Source of the DNA: Marine Group I thaumarchaeote
Lineage (GTDB): Archaea > Thermoproteota > Nitrososphaeria > Nitrososphaerales > Nitrosopumilaceae
DNA length: 64,000 nt
Assembly (NCBI GenBank): GCA_013390785.1
Contig: JACASW010000001.1
Coordinates: forward strand, 1-64,000
Direction: 5' to 3'
Shown: positions 1-7,036 of the stretch, piece by piece
Layout: each line of letters begins with the position of its first letter
Numbering within the stretch: position 1 is the stretch's first letter
Program-made: the position numbers and the translations under genes
Notes under the pieces: model-generated
What the model saw: the letters and a program-made list of their open reading frames with translations, nothing else
Database searches by the model: none
What the model was told of the DNA's origin: nothing

Positions 1-2016
1 ATCAACCTTAGTGCCTTTTGGTATAGCAATCTGTAACAACAATCCACCATTGAGAGTTTTACTAATCTTGTTGCATCCTGTGATCTCTGCACTTTTTCCA
101 GTAAGACTTGATATCTTATCAATGTCAAGTACTATTCCCTCTGAATAAGTCTCAGTATCAGTTATTTGTTGGACAGAATTTTTTCCATATTTTTCAGCAT
201 CTAACGCAATAAATCTTTCAGATCCATCACTTTCAGTCATACTTACGATGATATTTATTCCAAGATCTTTACTTTTCTTTGTTGCAATATCTACAGCGGT
301 TTCAATTACCTTGTATAGGATCTGTTGTCCCTCATTGTTATTTTTGAATCCCAATATGCCGTAAATCGCATTCTGTAAGCCTACCAAGTTGATCACCAAA
401 GATACCGTACTACGTTGCATGTACAACGTGTCAGCAGCAAGTATTGGATTAACACCTAACCTGATAAGATTGGAGATATTTTTGTTACGCTTAGCCATAG
501 AGTCTAAGGCAGGTTTCATTAACAACGCAAGTCTTGCTCGAAAATAAGTTTCGTCTTTGTTTGATTCAAACGCCAGACGTGGTAGATTGATAGACAGTGA
601 ACCCAAATGTAATAGAGTTGAAGTTGAATTTTTTGGATGAGTTACTCCTTTTTGGGATGTATTATGTTTCGTAAACATTACTTTACCCCCAAGAGTAATA
701 ATTTCAGATATTGTTTGTGATACATCTGTTATCTTTCCCTTATCATAATCAATAACAAGTCCTATCTTTGGAATTGGTGTAAGCTTTGTGTATGTCTTGT
801 AGGCAGAAAGCACGGTTTTTACAATTTTTTGATCTATTCCTAATGGGATCCTAAATGATACCACTGTTGACATTTTGTCATAGCCCATAGTCGTAGAAGA
901 TGTTGTGAAGGAATCAACAAGTTTACGTTCAAGTTCAGGTAAATCTTTTGAATATTTTGAGAGTGATGGTATTAGATCATCTAGCACTACTTCCTGAGAA
1001 GCTTCCTTTGAGATGAGCGCTATTATCATAGATAATGCAGAAGATAGATTACTCAGTGTCTTAACTGATGGAATTCTGCAAACATTAAGGTATTTTCCTT
1101 TTAGATCTATGCCGTCTTCGATCAATGCTTTAACGTTTATGAATATAGTATCTGGTAAAATAGACCATAACCCAGGATTAGTGATATGAAGATCGCCTGA
1201 GAGATGTGCATCTGCTATATCTTTTGGAAGAGTGCTTGTGAGAAGATGCTCAGCAAATACAATTCTACCAGTCTTGAATAACAATCCCTCCACACCATTC
1301 TCTATATTCTCCGCGTTTGATACCATTTCTTGAACTTCAAATATAGGAAGCCCAACTCTGGCTAGTTTGTGTCTGTATTCTTCATGACCATGTTCTAAAA
1401 GTACTGAATTAACCAATTCACGAATCAGTGAACCTGTTAGATATGCAGTCTGATATTTGTAAATGCGATTTTCAACCTCTTCAGTTATTTTCTGTGCCAA
1501 TTCTAGTGGCAAACTCCCTTCACGAACTAGTGATTGGATTATTTTCTGAGAATTAAATTCCTCAATTGAGCTGTGTGATGTTCTAACATACATCTTGCCA
1601 CTTTCAATAATTGATCTTTCTTCGATCTGCCTTGCAAGGCTTAAAACAAGTTTGCCCAAATTTGTAATTGTATATCTTCGTTCTGACTTATTTAATGCCA
1701 CAAGTGATTGCCTTAATAATTTTCTTAAATGGTATGCAAACTTACCACTTTCTTTCTTTGATTTGAATCCAGCAAGAGATTTTAGTTCAGAATAGGTAAG
1801 CGGTCCCTTTGAGTTCAATATTCTTAATATATCAATTCTGTTTGGACTTGCCATAACGGAAAAGATCATTCTCACACGTTTGGAAGTGGATTGTAATACT
1901 TGGCTGCCTGATAATCCCTCATCTAAACTAAGTTCATCATCATCAAGATCACCCATATCCATATCAGATTCAAGATCGATCTCTTCTTCTAGATCTAATT
2001 TTTTGCTACTCCCCAA
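1..2016 (-). CDS. Winged-helix/ATP-cone/NrdD-like protein, partial (C-terminus beyond the window)
   Basis: 672 codons are visible and the frame runs off the left edge. The start is taken as TTG at 2016, about 60 bases downstream of a TATA-like stretch near 2075; no upstream in-frame ATG was found. Order: acidic tail (1-40), ArsR-like winged helix (about 45-135, with SPNRIDILRIL), ATP-cone (about 145-228, RTSHSSIEEFNSQKI), then a region alignable by eye to anaerobic ribonucleoside-triphosphate reductase NrdD (HLSGDLHITNPG near 271, LSINLPRLAF and TESDGSERF later). NrdD normally has a CCR-type thiyl-radical site before the INLPR segment; here that stretch reads FTKHNTSQKG, and only two Cys are seen in all 672 residues. 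The glycyl-radical region lies outside the window. I infer a regulator or degenerate reductase; an active enzyme is less likely. Family assignment is fairly sure, function is not. Confidence 0.8.
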   Translation of the reverse strand, partial: MGSSKKLDLEEEIDLESDMDMGDLDDDELSLDEGLSGSQVLQSTSKRVRMIFSVMASPNRIDILRILNSKGPLTYSELKSLAGFKSKKESGKFAYHLRKLLRQSLVALNKSERRYTITNLGKLVLSLARQIEERSIIESGKMYVRTSHSSIEEFNSQKIIQSLVREGSLPLELAQKITEEVENRIYKYQTAYLTGSLIRELVNSVLLEHGHEEYRHKLARVGLPIFEVQEMVSNAENIENGVEGLLFKTGRIVFAEHLLTSTLPKDIADAHLSGDLHITNPGLWSILPDTIFINVKALIEDGIDLKGKYLNVCRIPSVKTLSNLSSALSMIIALISKEASQEVVLDDLIPSLSKYSKDLPELERKLVDSFTTSSTTMGYDKMSTVVSFRIPLGIDQKIVKTVLSAYKTYTKLTPIPKIGLVIDYDKGKITDVSQTISEIITLGGKVMFTKHNTSQKGVTHPKNSTSTLLHLGSLSINLPRLAFESNKDETYFRARLALLMKPALDSMAKRNKNISNLIRLGVNPILAADTLYMQRSTVSLVINLVGLQNAIYGILGFKNNNEGQQILYKVIETAVDIATKKSKDLGINIIVSMTESDGSERFIALDAEKYGKNSVQQITDTETYSEGIVLDIDKISSLTGKSAEITGCNKISKTLNGGLLLQIAIPKGTKVD

Positions 2017-2118
2017 TATGGTTATTAAAAAAATAGAAGTAATTAAGGTTTGTAACCTGATCCAACTTTTAATTTTTATAGTAAAAAACAATACTTGGAT
2101 CTAAAAGAAAAAATCAAA

Positions 2119-2280
2119 TCACTTTTTTTCTACGTCTAGTGAAAATTCAGCTGATGAGAGAGTTTGTCCGCAAGATGGACATTTGTTATTATAATGTTTC
2201 ATAACATCTTTCACAGATTTAAGCATCTGCATTGTAGAAATTTTTTCGCCGCATTTTCCACAGGTTACATCAACAGACAT
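2119..2280 (-). CDS. Small zinc-ribbon protein (53 aa)
   Basis: An ATG-started reading frame with two CxxC knuckles (C7/C10 in CGKC and C34/C37 in CPSC), the usual layout of a single treble-clef or zinc-ribbon module. The 23-residue linker between the knuckles is basic and helix-like. It lies between the NrdD-like gene and the DUF35/thiolase pair, on the same strand. The role is unknown; such short ribbons in archaea are often nucleic-acid or protein binding. The start is supported by the ATG being the first codon after an in-frame region lacking alternatives. Confidence 0.7.
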   Translation of the reverse strand: MSVDVTCGKCGEKISTMQMLKSVKDVMKHYNNKCPSCGQTLSSAEFSLDVEKK

Positions 2281-2349
2281 GTATAAACATCTGGTGTTAA
2301 ATCGTATTAAATTTTAAAAAATTTTTTTTCATAATATACTAAAAATGAT

Positions 2350-2724
2350 TTACAATTTTTCCAAAACTATACCACGATTATCGAAACCAATCACTTTTAC
2401 CGCCATTCCAATCGGAAGATCTTCAGGTTTTTGTATATTTGGTAAAAACCCTGAGATCCTTATACCTGAATCATCTAATTCCATAACAACCCAAGCGTAT
2501 GGTGCCAAATCCTCAAATCCTGCAGGAGGGACAGTCATTATTGTATATGTAACAACTTTTCCAGCACCCTTGATAATGGAATTAGAAAATCCTTTACTGC
2601 CACATTTTTTACAAAAGTATACTGTAGCAAGATGCAACTCACCACATTTTACGCACTTTCTAGCAAGAATATTACCAGCCTTTGCTGCATCAATAAATTC
2701 AGGTTTTGCAGACAATTTACACAC
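2350..2724 (-). CDS. DUF35 acyl-CoA-associated protein (zinc ribbon plus OB fold)
   Basis: Small partner protein of a thiolase-like enzyme. With a GTG start at 2724 it is 124 residues and overlaps the thiolase stop by 8 bases (GTGTGTAA); a TTG at 2715 is the alternative. A rubredoxin-like knuckle pair (C24/C27, C38/C41) is followed by an OB-fold segment (about 55-124). In archaea DUF35 proteins bind acetoacetyl-CoA thiolase and HMG-CoA synthase and act as a CoA-channelling scaffold; that role is carried over from the family. The translational coupling to the thiolase is directly visible and fits an obligate complex. No HMG-CoA synthase gene is seen next to it in this window. Confidence 0.85.
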   Translation of the reverse strand: MCKLSAKPEFIDAAKAGNILARKCVKCGELHLATVYFCKKCGSKGFSNSIIKGAGKVVTYTIMTVPPAGFEDLAPYAWVVMELDDSGIRISGFLPNIQKPEDLPIGMAVKVIGFDNRGIVLEKL

Positions 2725-3871
2725 TCTGAAATATATGAACTGCACAACTAGCACCAGTAGCACCAAAATTTTGTGTTAGTCCAATTTTTGCGTCATTAAC
2801 GGTTCGCTCACCAGACTGTCCTGTTAGCTGCTCAAATACTTCAGCTATTTGGCCAACACCAGTTGCTCCAATTGGATGTCCTTTGGATTTAAGACCACCA
2901 GAGGGATTAATAGAAATTGAACCGTTTAGTTTAGTTTCACCATTTTGTGCAGCAGTTGCACCAGTACCTTTCTTGAAGAATCCTAGATCCTCTGTGTCGA
3001 CAACTTCTGCAACAGTAAAGCAATCATGAACTTCAGCAAAGTCAACATCTTTTGAAGTAATTCCTGCCATCTTGTATGCAGCTTCTGCTGCAATCTTTGT
3101 ACTTGGTATTGTAGTAAGATGTTCACGTCCTTGCAATGATGCAGGTGAACCACCACGTCCGGAACCAATTACTTTTACGTGATCTTTTGAATGTTCCTTA
3201 GCAAATTTTTCGTTACATAATATAACAGAACTCGCTCCGTCAGAGAATGGGCAACAATCATATAATTTTAAAGGACTAGCAACTACTGCAGAATTCATCA
3301 CATCATCAATAGTAATTTTTTTTCTCAGGTGCGCTTTAGGATTTAATACACCATTTTCATGATTCTTTACTGCAACACTTGCAAGATCTTCTTCCGTTGC
3401 ATTAAATTCATTTAGATATGCACGTGCCATTGATGCAAACAAACCAGGGAATGAGGCACCAGCTTGACCTTCATAAAAGAAATCAGAACAGTAAGAAAAG
3501 TAAGTTGTTGTCCAATCAGTACCTGTATGTGTTACTTTTTCAGTACCAGTTACTAAGACAGCGTCATAAAATCCCGCAGCTACATTTGCAAATGCTTCTC
3601 TAAAAGAAACAGAGCCACTTCCACATGCAGATTCAATAGAAAGTGAAGGACATTCAGAAATTCCTAGATTACTCATAACAACAGGACCCAAGTGTACCTG
3701 CTTGTCTGCAACACCAAATACATTAGAGATGTAACCTGCTTGAATCTCTTTAGGTTCAATTCCAGCACTTTCAATTGCATCAACTGATGCTTGAATTGTA
3801 ATATCAGAAATACTATCTTCTAATTTACCATACTTAGTACTTCCAGCACCTAAAACGCAAACTTTCTCCAT
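2717..3871 (-). CDS. Thiolase-family acyl-CoA acyltransferase (SCP-x/acetyl-CoA acetyltransferase type)
   Basis: 384 residues, normal for archaeal non-decarboxylating thiolases. The nucleophilic Cys is C83 in SACGSG, and the C-terminal catalytic loop GHPIGATG with its His lies near residue 330. Thiolases condense or cleave acyl-CoA; the likely role here is acetoacetyl-CoA formation for mevalonate/isoprenoid synthesis, or a step of the thaumarchaeal hydroxypropionate/hydroxybutyrate cycle, which I cannot distinguish from sequence. The gene overlaps the DUF35 gene downstream, so the pair is probably one transcript and one complex. It begins at ATG 3871 shortly after an A/T-rich promoter region that it shares with the divergent zinc-finger gene. 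Confidence 0.88.
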   Translation of the reverse strand: MEKVCVLGAGSTKYGKLEDSISDITIQASVDAIESAGIEPKEIQAGYISNVFGVADKQVHLGPVVMSNLGISECPSLSIESACGSGSVSFREAFANVAAGFYDAVLVTGTEKVTHTGTDWTTTYFSYCSDFFYEGQAGASFPGLFASMARAYLNEFNATEEDLASVAVKNHENGVLNPKAHLRKKITIDDVMNSAVVASPLKLYDCCPFSDGASSVILCNEKFAKEHSKDHVKVIGSGRGGSPASLQGREHLTTIPSTKIAAEAAYKMAGITSKDVDFAEVHDCFTVAEVVDTEDLGFFKKGTGATAAQNGETKLNGSISINPSGGLKSKGHPIGATGVGQIAEVFEQLTGQSGERTVNDAKIGLTQNFGATGASCAVHIFQSV

Positions 3872-3942
3872 AAAAAATTCTGACCAACTCCTTATAAAAA
3901 TTCTTCATAAGTTTTGATAAGGATAAGTTTTACATAATAATA

Positions 3943-4401
3943 GTGAGAAAAAAAAATCAGCTTTTACAAGTTATAGAAAAAAAGTCAAACCCACATAATG
4001 TGATAAAACCAACAAAGAAAAAAATAGATGTTTTGAAAAATGAACTAGCGCAATACTTGGATTCAAATGGATATCTTTCCTATTCTGCAAAAAAGAAAAA
4101 GTACATAATTTTAGGTACTAATTCACCAAAAAATGGTCTAGCTGTATGTCCGCAATGTAAAATTGGGCAATTAATGATCATAAGATCACCCATAACCAAA
4201 AAAAGGTTCATCGGATGTTCAAACTATAACAATGGATGTAAGGCATCTTCACCGTTATTACAAAAGGCTAGACTACGTGCAACAAAAACAAAATGTGAGT
4301 TTTGTAAATGGCCTATTGTAATATTCAGATATAATAAAAAACAAAAATGGACTAAACAATGTTCAAACTTTAGATGTAAATCAAGGAAAACTAAAGTCTG
4401 A
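3943..4401 (+). CDS. Topoisomerase-type zinc-finger protein
   Basis: 152 residues from a GTG start. A Lys-rich N-terminus (1-60, many KKK runs) precedes two zinc fingers of the topoisomerase IA C-terminal type: C69/C72/C92/C99 (CPQC ... GCSNYNNGC) and C118/C121/C140/C145. No topoisomerase catalytic domain is present, so this is a stand-alone finger protein, probably binding single-stranded DNA or RNA. It ends in an 11-base convergent overlap with the nitrilase-family gene. The biological role is unknown. Confidence 0.8.
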   Translation: MRKKNQLLQVIEKKSNPHNVIKPTKKKIDVLKNELAQYLDSNGYLSYSAKKKKYIILGTNSPKNGLAVCPQCKIGQLMIIRSPITKKRFIGCSNYNNGCKASSPLLQKARLRATKTKCEFCKWPIVIFRYNKKQKWTKQCSNFRCKSRKTKV

Positions 4402-5200
4402 AATTAGAATATAGGTCAGTCCTACGATTTTTTAACAGTGGTAGTTTTTTTCTAGTATTCCTAACAACCGAAATAGAAATATTTACGTAGCCTATTCCTT
4501 GTCGCTTTTTCATATCAAGAAGTATTCTGCCGTAAGGATCAACTGCTAAACTTCTTCCTGAGTAAATATGGCCAATGTGATCAGGTGCAATTACATAACA
4601 ACCATTTTCAATCGCGCGTGATTTGTTTAGTGTGAGCCAATGTTCTTCCTTCATTGGGCCACTAACCCAAGCAGAAGGTGCAATTAGTACTTCAGTACCA
4701 GATGACGCAAGTGCTCTGGATAATTCCGGAAATCTAAGATCATAACAGATAATCATTCCTAATTTACCAATTGAAGTTTTTGTTGGTAAAGGAATTGTTT
4801 TCCCAGCCATCATTTTTGCAGATTCCTTGAATCCGAGTGCATCGTAAAGATGAGTCTTTCTATACTTTCCAATGATTTTTCCACTTTTATTTACTATGAA
4901 CGAGGTATCATACACTCTATCTTTCTTCTTACTTTTTTCTAACATGGTTCCAACTACAATTATAGAATTTTGTCTTGCACATTCTGATATAGCAGATACA
5001 AATTCACCATTTATTGTCTCAGCTTGTTGTGCTACCTGTTTAGCAGATTGTGATGCTGGTGTAAAAAACATCATGTACTCGGGGAATGCACAAAGATCTG
5101 CATGATTCTTTGCGGCCTGTTTGATATATCGTAAAATCTTTGGAAGATTTTTTGTTTTATCAGTTGAAGCTTTGAATTGTACTATAGCAATTTTAGACAT
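4391..5200 (-). CDS. Nitrilase-superfamily carbon-nitrogen hydrolase (Nit2/omega-amidase-like)
   Basis: The catalytic triad of the superfamily is visible: E41 in FPEYM, K115 in RKTHL and C152 in ICYDLRFPE, numbered from the ATG at 5200. That ATG gives MSKIAIVQ, the typical first beta strand; an upstream ATG at 5221 would add seven residues with no family counterpart. Length (269 aa) and the DLRFPE context fit the Nit1/Nit2 branch, which hydrolyses omega-amides such as deaminated glutathione or alpha-ketoglutaramate. The exact substrate cannot be read from sequence. Cytosolic, no signal peptide. Confidence 0.87.
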   Translation of the reverse strand: MSKIAIVQFKASTDKTKNLPKILRYIKQAAKNHADLCAFPEYMMFFTPASQSAKQVAQQAETINGEFVSAISECARQNSIIVVGTMLEKSKKKDRVYDTSFIVNKSGKIIGKYRKTHLYDALGFKESAKMMAGKTIPLPTKTSIGKLGMIICYDLRFPELSRALASSGTEVLIAPSAWVSGPMKEEHWLTLNKSRAIENGCYVIAPDHIGHIYSGRSLAVDPYGRILLDMKKRQGIGYVNISISVVRNTRKKLPLLKNRRTDLYSNFRL

Positions 5201-5234
5201 AGCCGTCATAACATTGATCAAAATAAAAAGATAG

Positions 5235-5411
5235 TTAGAGTTGGCTTCCTGCTTTAAACCAATTCTCTTTTGGATTCTCTTTAAAGACTACAATTACAGC
5301 TTCTGCTTCAGTCTTTAAAATCTCAGTAGCAGATTTTGTTACTGCCTTGGCAAAATCATCTTTTTGTTGTTGAGTTCTGCCAGGATACATTGATACTGTG
5401 ATCAGAGGCAT
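5235..5411 (-). CDS. 4-oxalocrotonate tautomerase-family protein (58 aa)
   Basis: Short ATG-started protein beginning MPLITVSMYPGRT, with the Pro-2 that serves as general base once the initiator Met is removed and an Arg at position 12, close to the conserved arginine of the family. Length matches the roughly 60-residue monomers that assemble as hexamers. The substrate is unknown, as for most such homologues outside aromatic degradation clusters. It lies between a rhomboid protease and the amidase on the same strand, separated by short gaps. Confidence 0.8.
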   Translation of the reverse strand: MPLITVSMYPGRTQQQKDDFAKAVTKSATEILKTEAEAVIVVFKENPKENWFKAGSQL

Positions 5412-5445
5412 GAGAATTTTTTTGTAATGTGTAATTTAGTAGTTG

Positions 5446-6216
5446 TTATCTGTAATCTCCTCTGTAACCATAGCGTGTTCCATAGGTAAACTGAGAGCCA
5501 CGAGATTTTCTGTATATGTATCCAACAGCAAGCCCTAGTACGAAGCCACCAATATGAGCAAGATAAGCAACTCCACCTCCTGCAACACCAAATCCTCCTA
5601 TGAAAAATGGTAATAGGTTTTGAAAAATTAGCCAGAATGGAAGGAAGTACATAGCCTTGATGTGAAGCATTCTCCAGAAAAATCCCAACATCAAAAATGT
5701 CTTAACTTTTGCATGTGGAAACATTACAAGATAAGCTCCCAGTACACCGGATATTGCGCCTGATGCACCAACTGCTGGAATACCAGTTGATGTATCGCCC
5801 ATGACGTGAATTAATCCTGCACCTATTCCCCATAACAAATAGATGCCTAGATATTTTACTCGTCCAAACTTTGCTTCAATGTTGTCACCAAAGATCCAAA
5901 GAAACAACATGTTTCCACCAAGATGCATCAAACCTCCATGCATGAAAACCGAGGATAGTAATGTAAGCTCTGGGATTGCAGGACAGTTAATTACGTTAAC
6001 TCCTGTGTTAATGCCGCTTATTTCTCCAGTAATACAACCGGGTACTGCGCCCCAATTCAAGAACATATTCATTGCTTGACGATTACTAAATTCAAAAAAT
6101 TCCCCAGTAACTGCTACTTCAAAAAAGAAAACAATCACATTGATAGCAATCAAAGCGTATGTTAGTTTTGGTTTGAATCCTGGTGGATGAGGATTTTCAT
6201 CCCCTATTGGTAACAT
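5446..6216 (-). CDS. Rhomboid-family intramembrane serine protease
   Basis: 256 residues with about six or seven membrane segments. The catalytic dyad is visible as S152 in VGASGAISG and H221 in AHIGGFVLG, and the oxyanion-loop region HGGLMHLGGNMLFL lies at 93-106. This is a core rhomboid without an obvious extra domain; the C-terminal tail is hydrophilic and Tyr/Gly/Arg rich. It should cleave single-pass membrane proteins within the bilayer. Neighbouring genes encode exported proteins, but no specific substrate can be named. Confidence 0.92.
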   Translation of the reverse strand: MLPIGDENPHPPGFKPKLTYALIAINVIVFFFEVAVTGEFFEFSNRQAMNMFLNWGAVPGCITGEISGINTGVNVINCPAIPELTLLSSVFMHGGLMHLGGNMLFLWIFGDNIEAKFGRVKYLGIYLLWGIGAGLIHVMGDTSTGIPAVGASGAISGVLGAYLVMFPHAKVKTFLMLGFFWRMLHIKAMYFLPFWLIFQNLLPFFIGGFGVAGGGVAYLAHIGGFVLGLAVGYIYRKSRGSQFTYGTRYGYRGDYR

Positions 6217-6267
6217 ATCTGATTATCTCACACAGTCATATGAATAATAATATTTCATAAAACGTTA

Positions 6268-6542
6268 TTACGAAATCTTCATGATTCCGTTTGAGATTAG
6301 CCATTGAAGTCCAGATACAAACGAACCGTCGTCTATCTGTCCGTCAGCCCACCATCCTGCGTTGTTCTTTATCCAACCTGGAATTACATCATCAGAACCT
6401 GTTCCCTGTTCAGTTGGTGGTATTGTCATTACATTGTTTGAGATAAGCCACTGTATGCCAGATACAAACGAACCGTCGTCTATCTGTCCGTCAGCCCACC
6501 ATCCTGCGTTGTTCTTTATCCAACCAGGGATAGAAGTTTCAG
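6268..6542 (-). repeat. Left arm of a perfect 275-bp inverted repeat
   Basis: Reading base by base, 6268-6542 is the exact reverse complement of 8418-8692; identity stops at the stop codon on one side and just upstream of the first Trp-rich repeat on the other. Inside this arm, 6311-6378 and 6458-6525 are identical 68-bp direct repeats coding the core of the two protein repeats. Confidence 0.95.
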
Positions 6543-6948
6543 CTTGACCAACATTAATTGTAAGCGTAGCGGTTTCCAAGGGAATTGGTTGGAATAGTAT
6601 TCCTTCCATTTCAATGTGTACTATGTGTGAACCATTTTCAGAAAATTCCACTGGAATTGTTATGGAACCTGGTGATGTATGCAAAAGACGCGCCATGGGT
6701 CCAAACACATAGTCACCATCATTTGTTACACTTACACGATAGTCTATGTGCAGTTGAATTTTTTCAGTACCTGATTTTAGAAAGTCAATCTTTAGTTTTG
6801 TAGGTTCTTCAGTGTTTGGTATTGCAGGTATGGTGTAAATTCCTACATCAAGTGTTCCATCACTAGTTGAGACAATTTGATCATATTCAGCTGCAAAAGC
6901 AGGATAAACCATGAAAGGAACCAAGAATAATACGTAAAGCAGTTTCAA
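6268..6948 (-). CDS. Exported protein with two tryptophan-rich C-terminal repeats
   Basis: 226 residues. A signal peptide (MKLLYVLFLVPFMVYPAFAA) is followed by a beta-rich extracellular domain (about 25-135) and two copies of a repeat starting PGWIKNNAGWWADGQ and ending in a WLIS helix (about 140-226). The repeat is familiar from many surface proteins of ammonia-oxidising archaea, function unknown. The last 275 bases, including the stop, are an exact inverted copy of the end of the divergent gene at 7037-8692. The two genes share an 88-base promoter region. Confidence 0.85.
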   Translation of the reverse strand: MKLLYVLFLVPFMVYPAFAAEYDQIVSTSDGTLDVGIYTIPAIPNTEEPTKLKIDFLKSGTEKIQLHIDYRVSVTNDGDYVFGPMARLLHTSPGSITIPVEFSENGSHIVHIEMEGILFQPIPLETATLTINVGQAETSIPGWIKNNAGWWADGQIDDGSFVSGIQWLISNNVMTIPPTEQGTGSDDVIPGWIKNNAGWWADGQIDDGSFVSGLQWLISNGIMKIS

Positions 6949-7009
6949 TGTGTCTCCTTTTCAATCCTAACTAAAAATTGTTATGCAGTTTCTAGTAATT
7001 GTTCACAGC

Positions 7010-7017
7010 TTTAAATA
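7010..7017 (+). promoter_or_regulatory. TATA box for the exported-protein gene at 7037
   Basis: TTTAAATA lies 20 bases before the TTG start, which places the transcript start at or next to the start codon (leaderless). This supports TTG 7037 as the start of the gene. Confidence 0.6.
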
Positions 7018-7036
7018 ACCAAAAACCCAAATAGAA

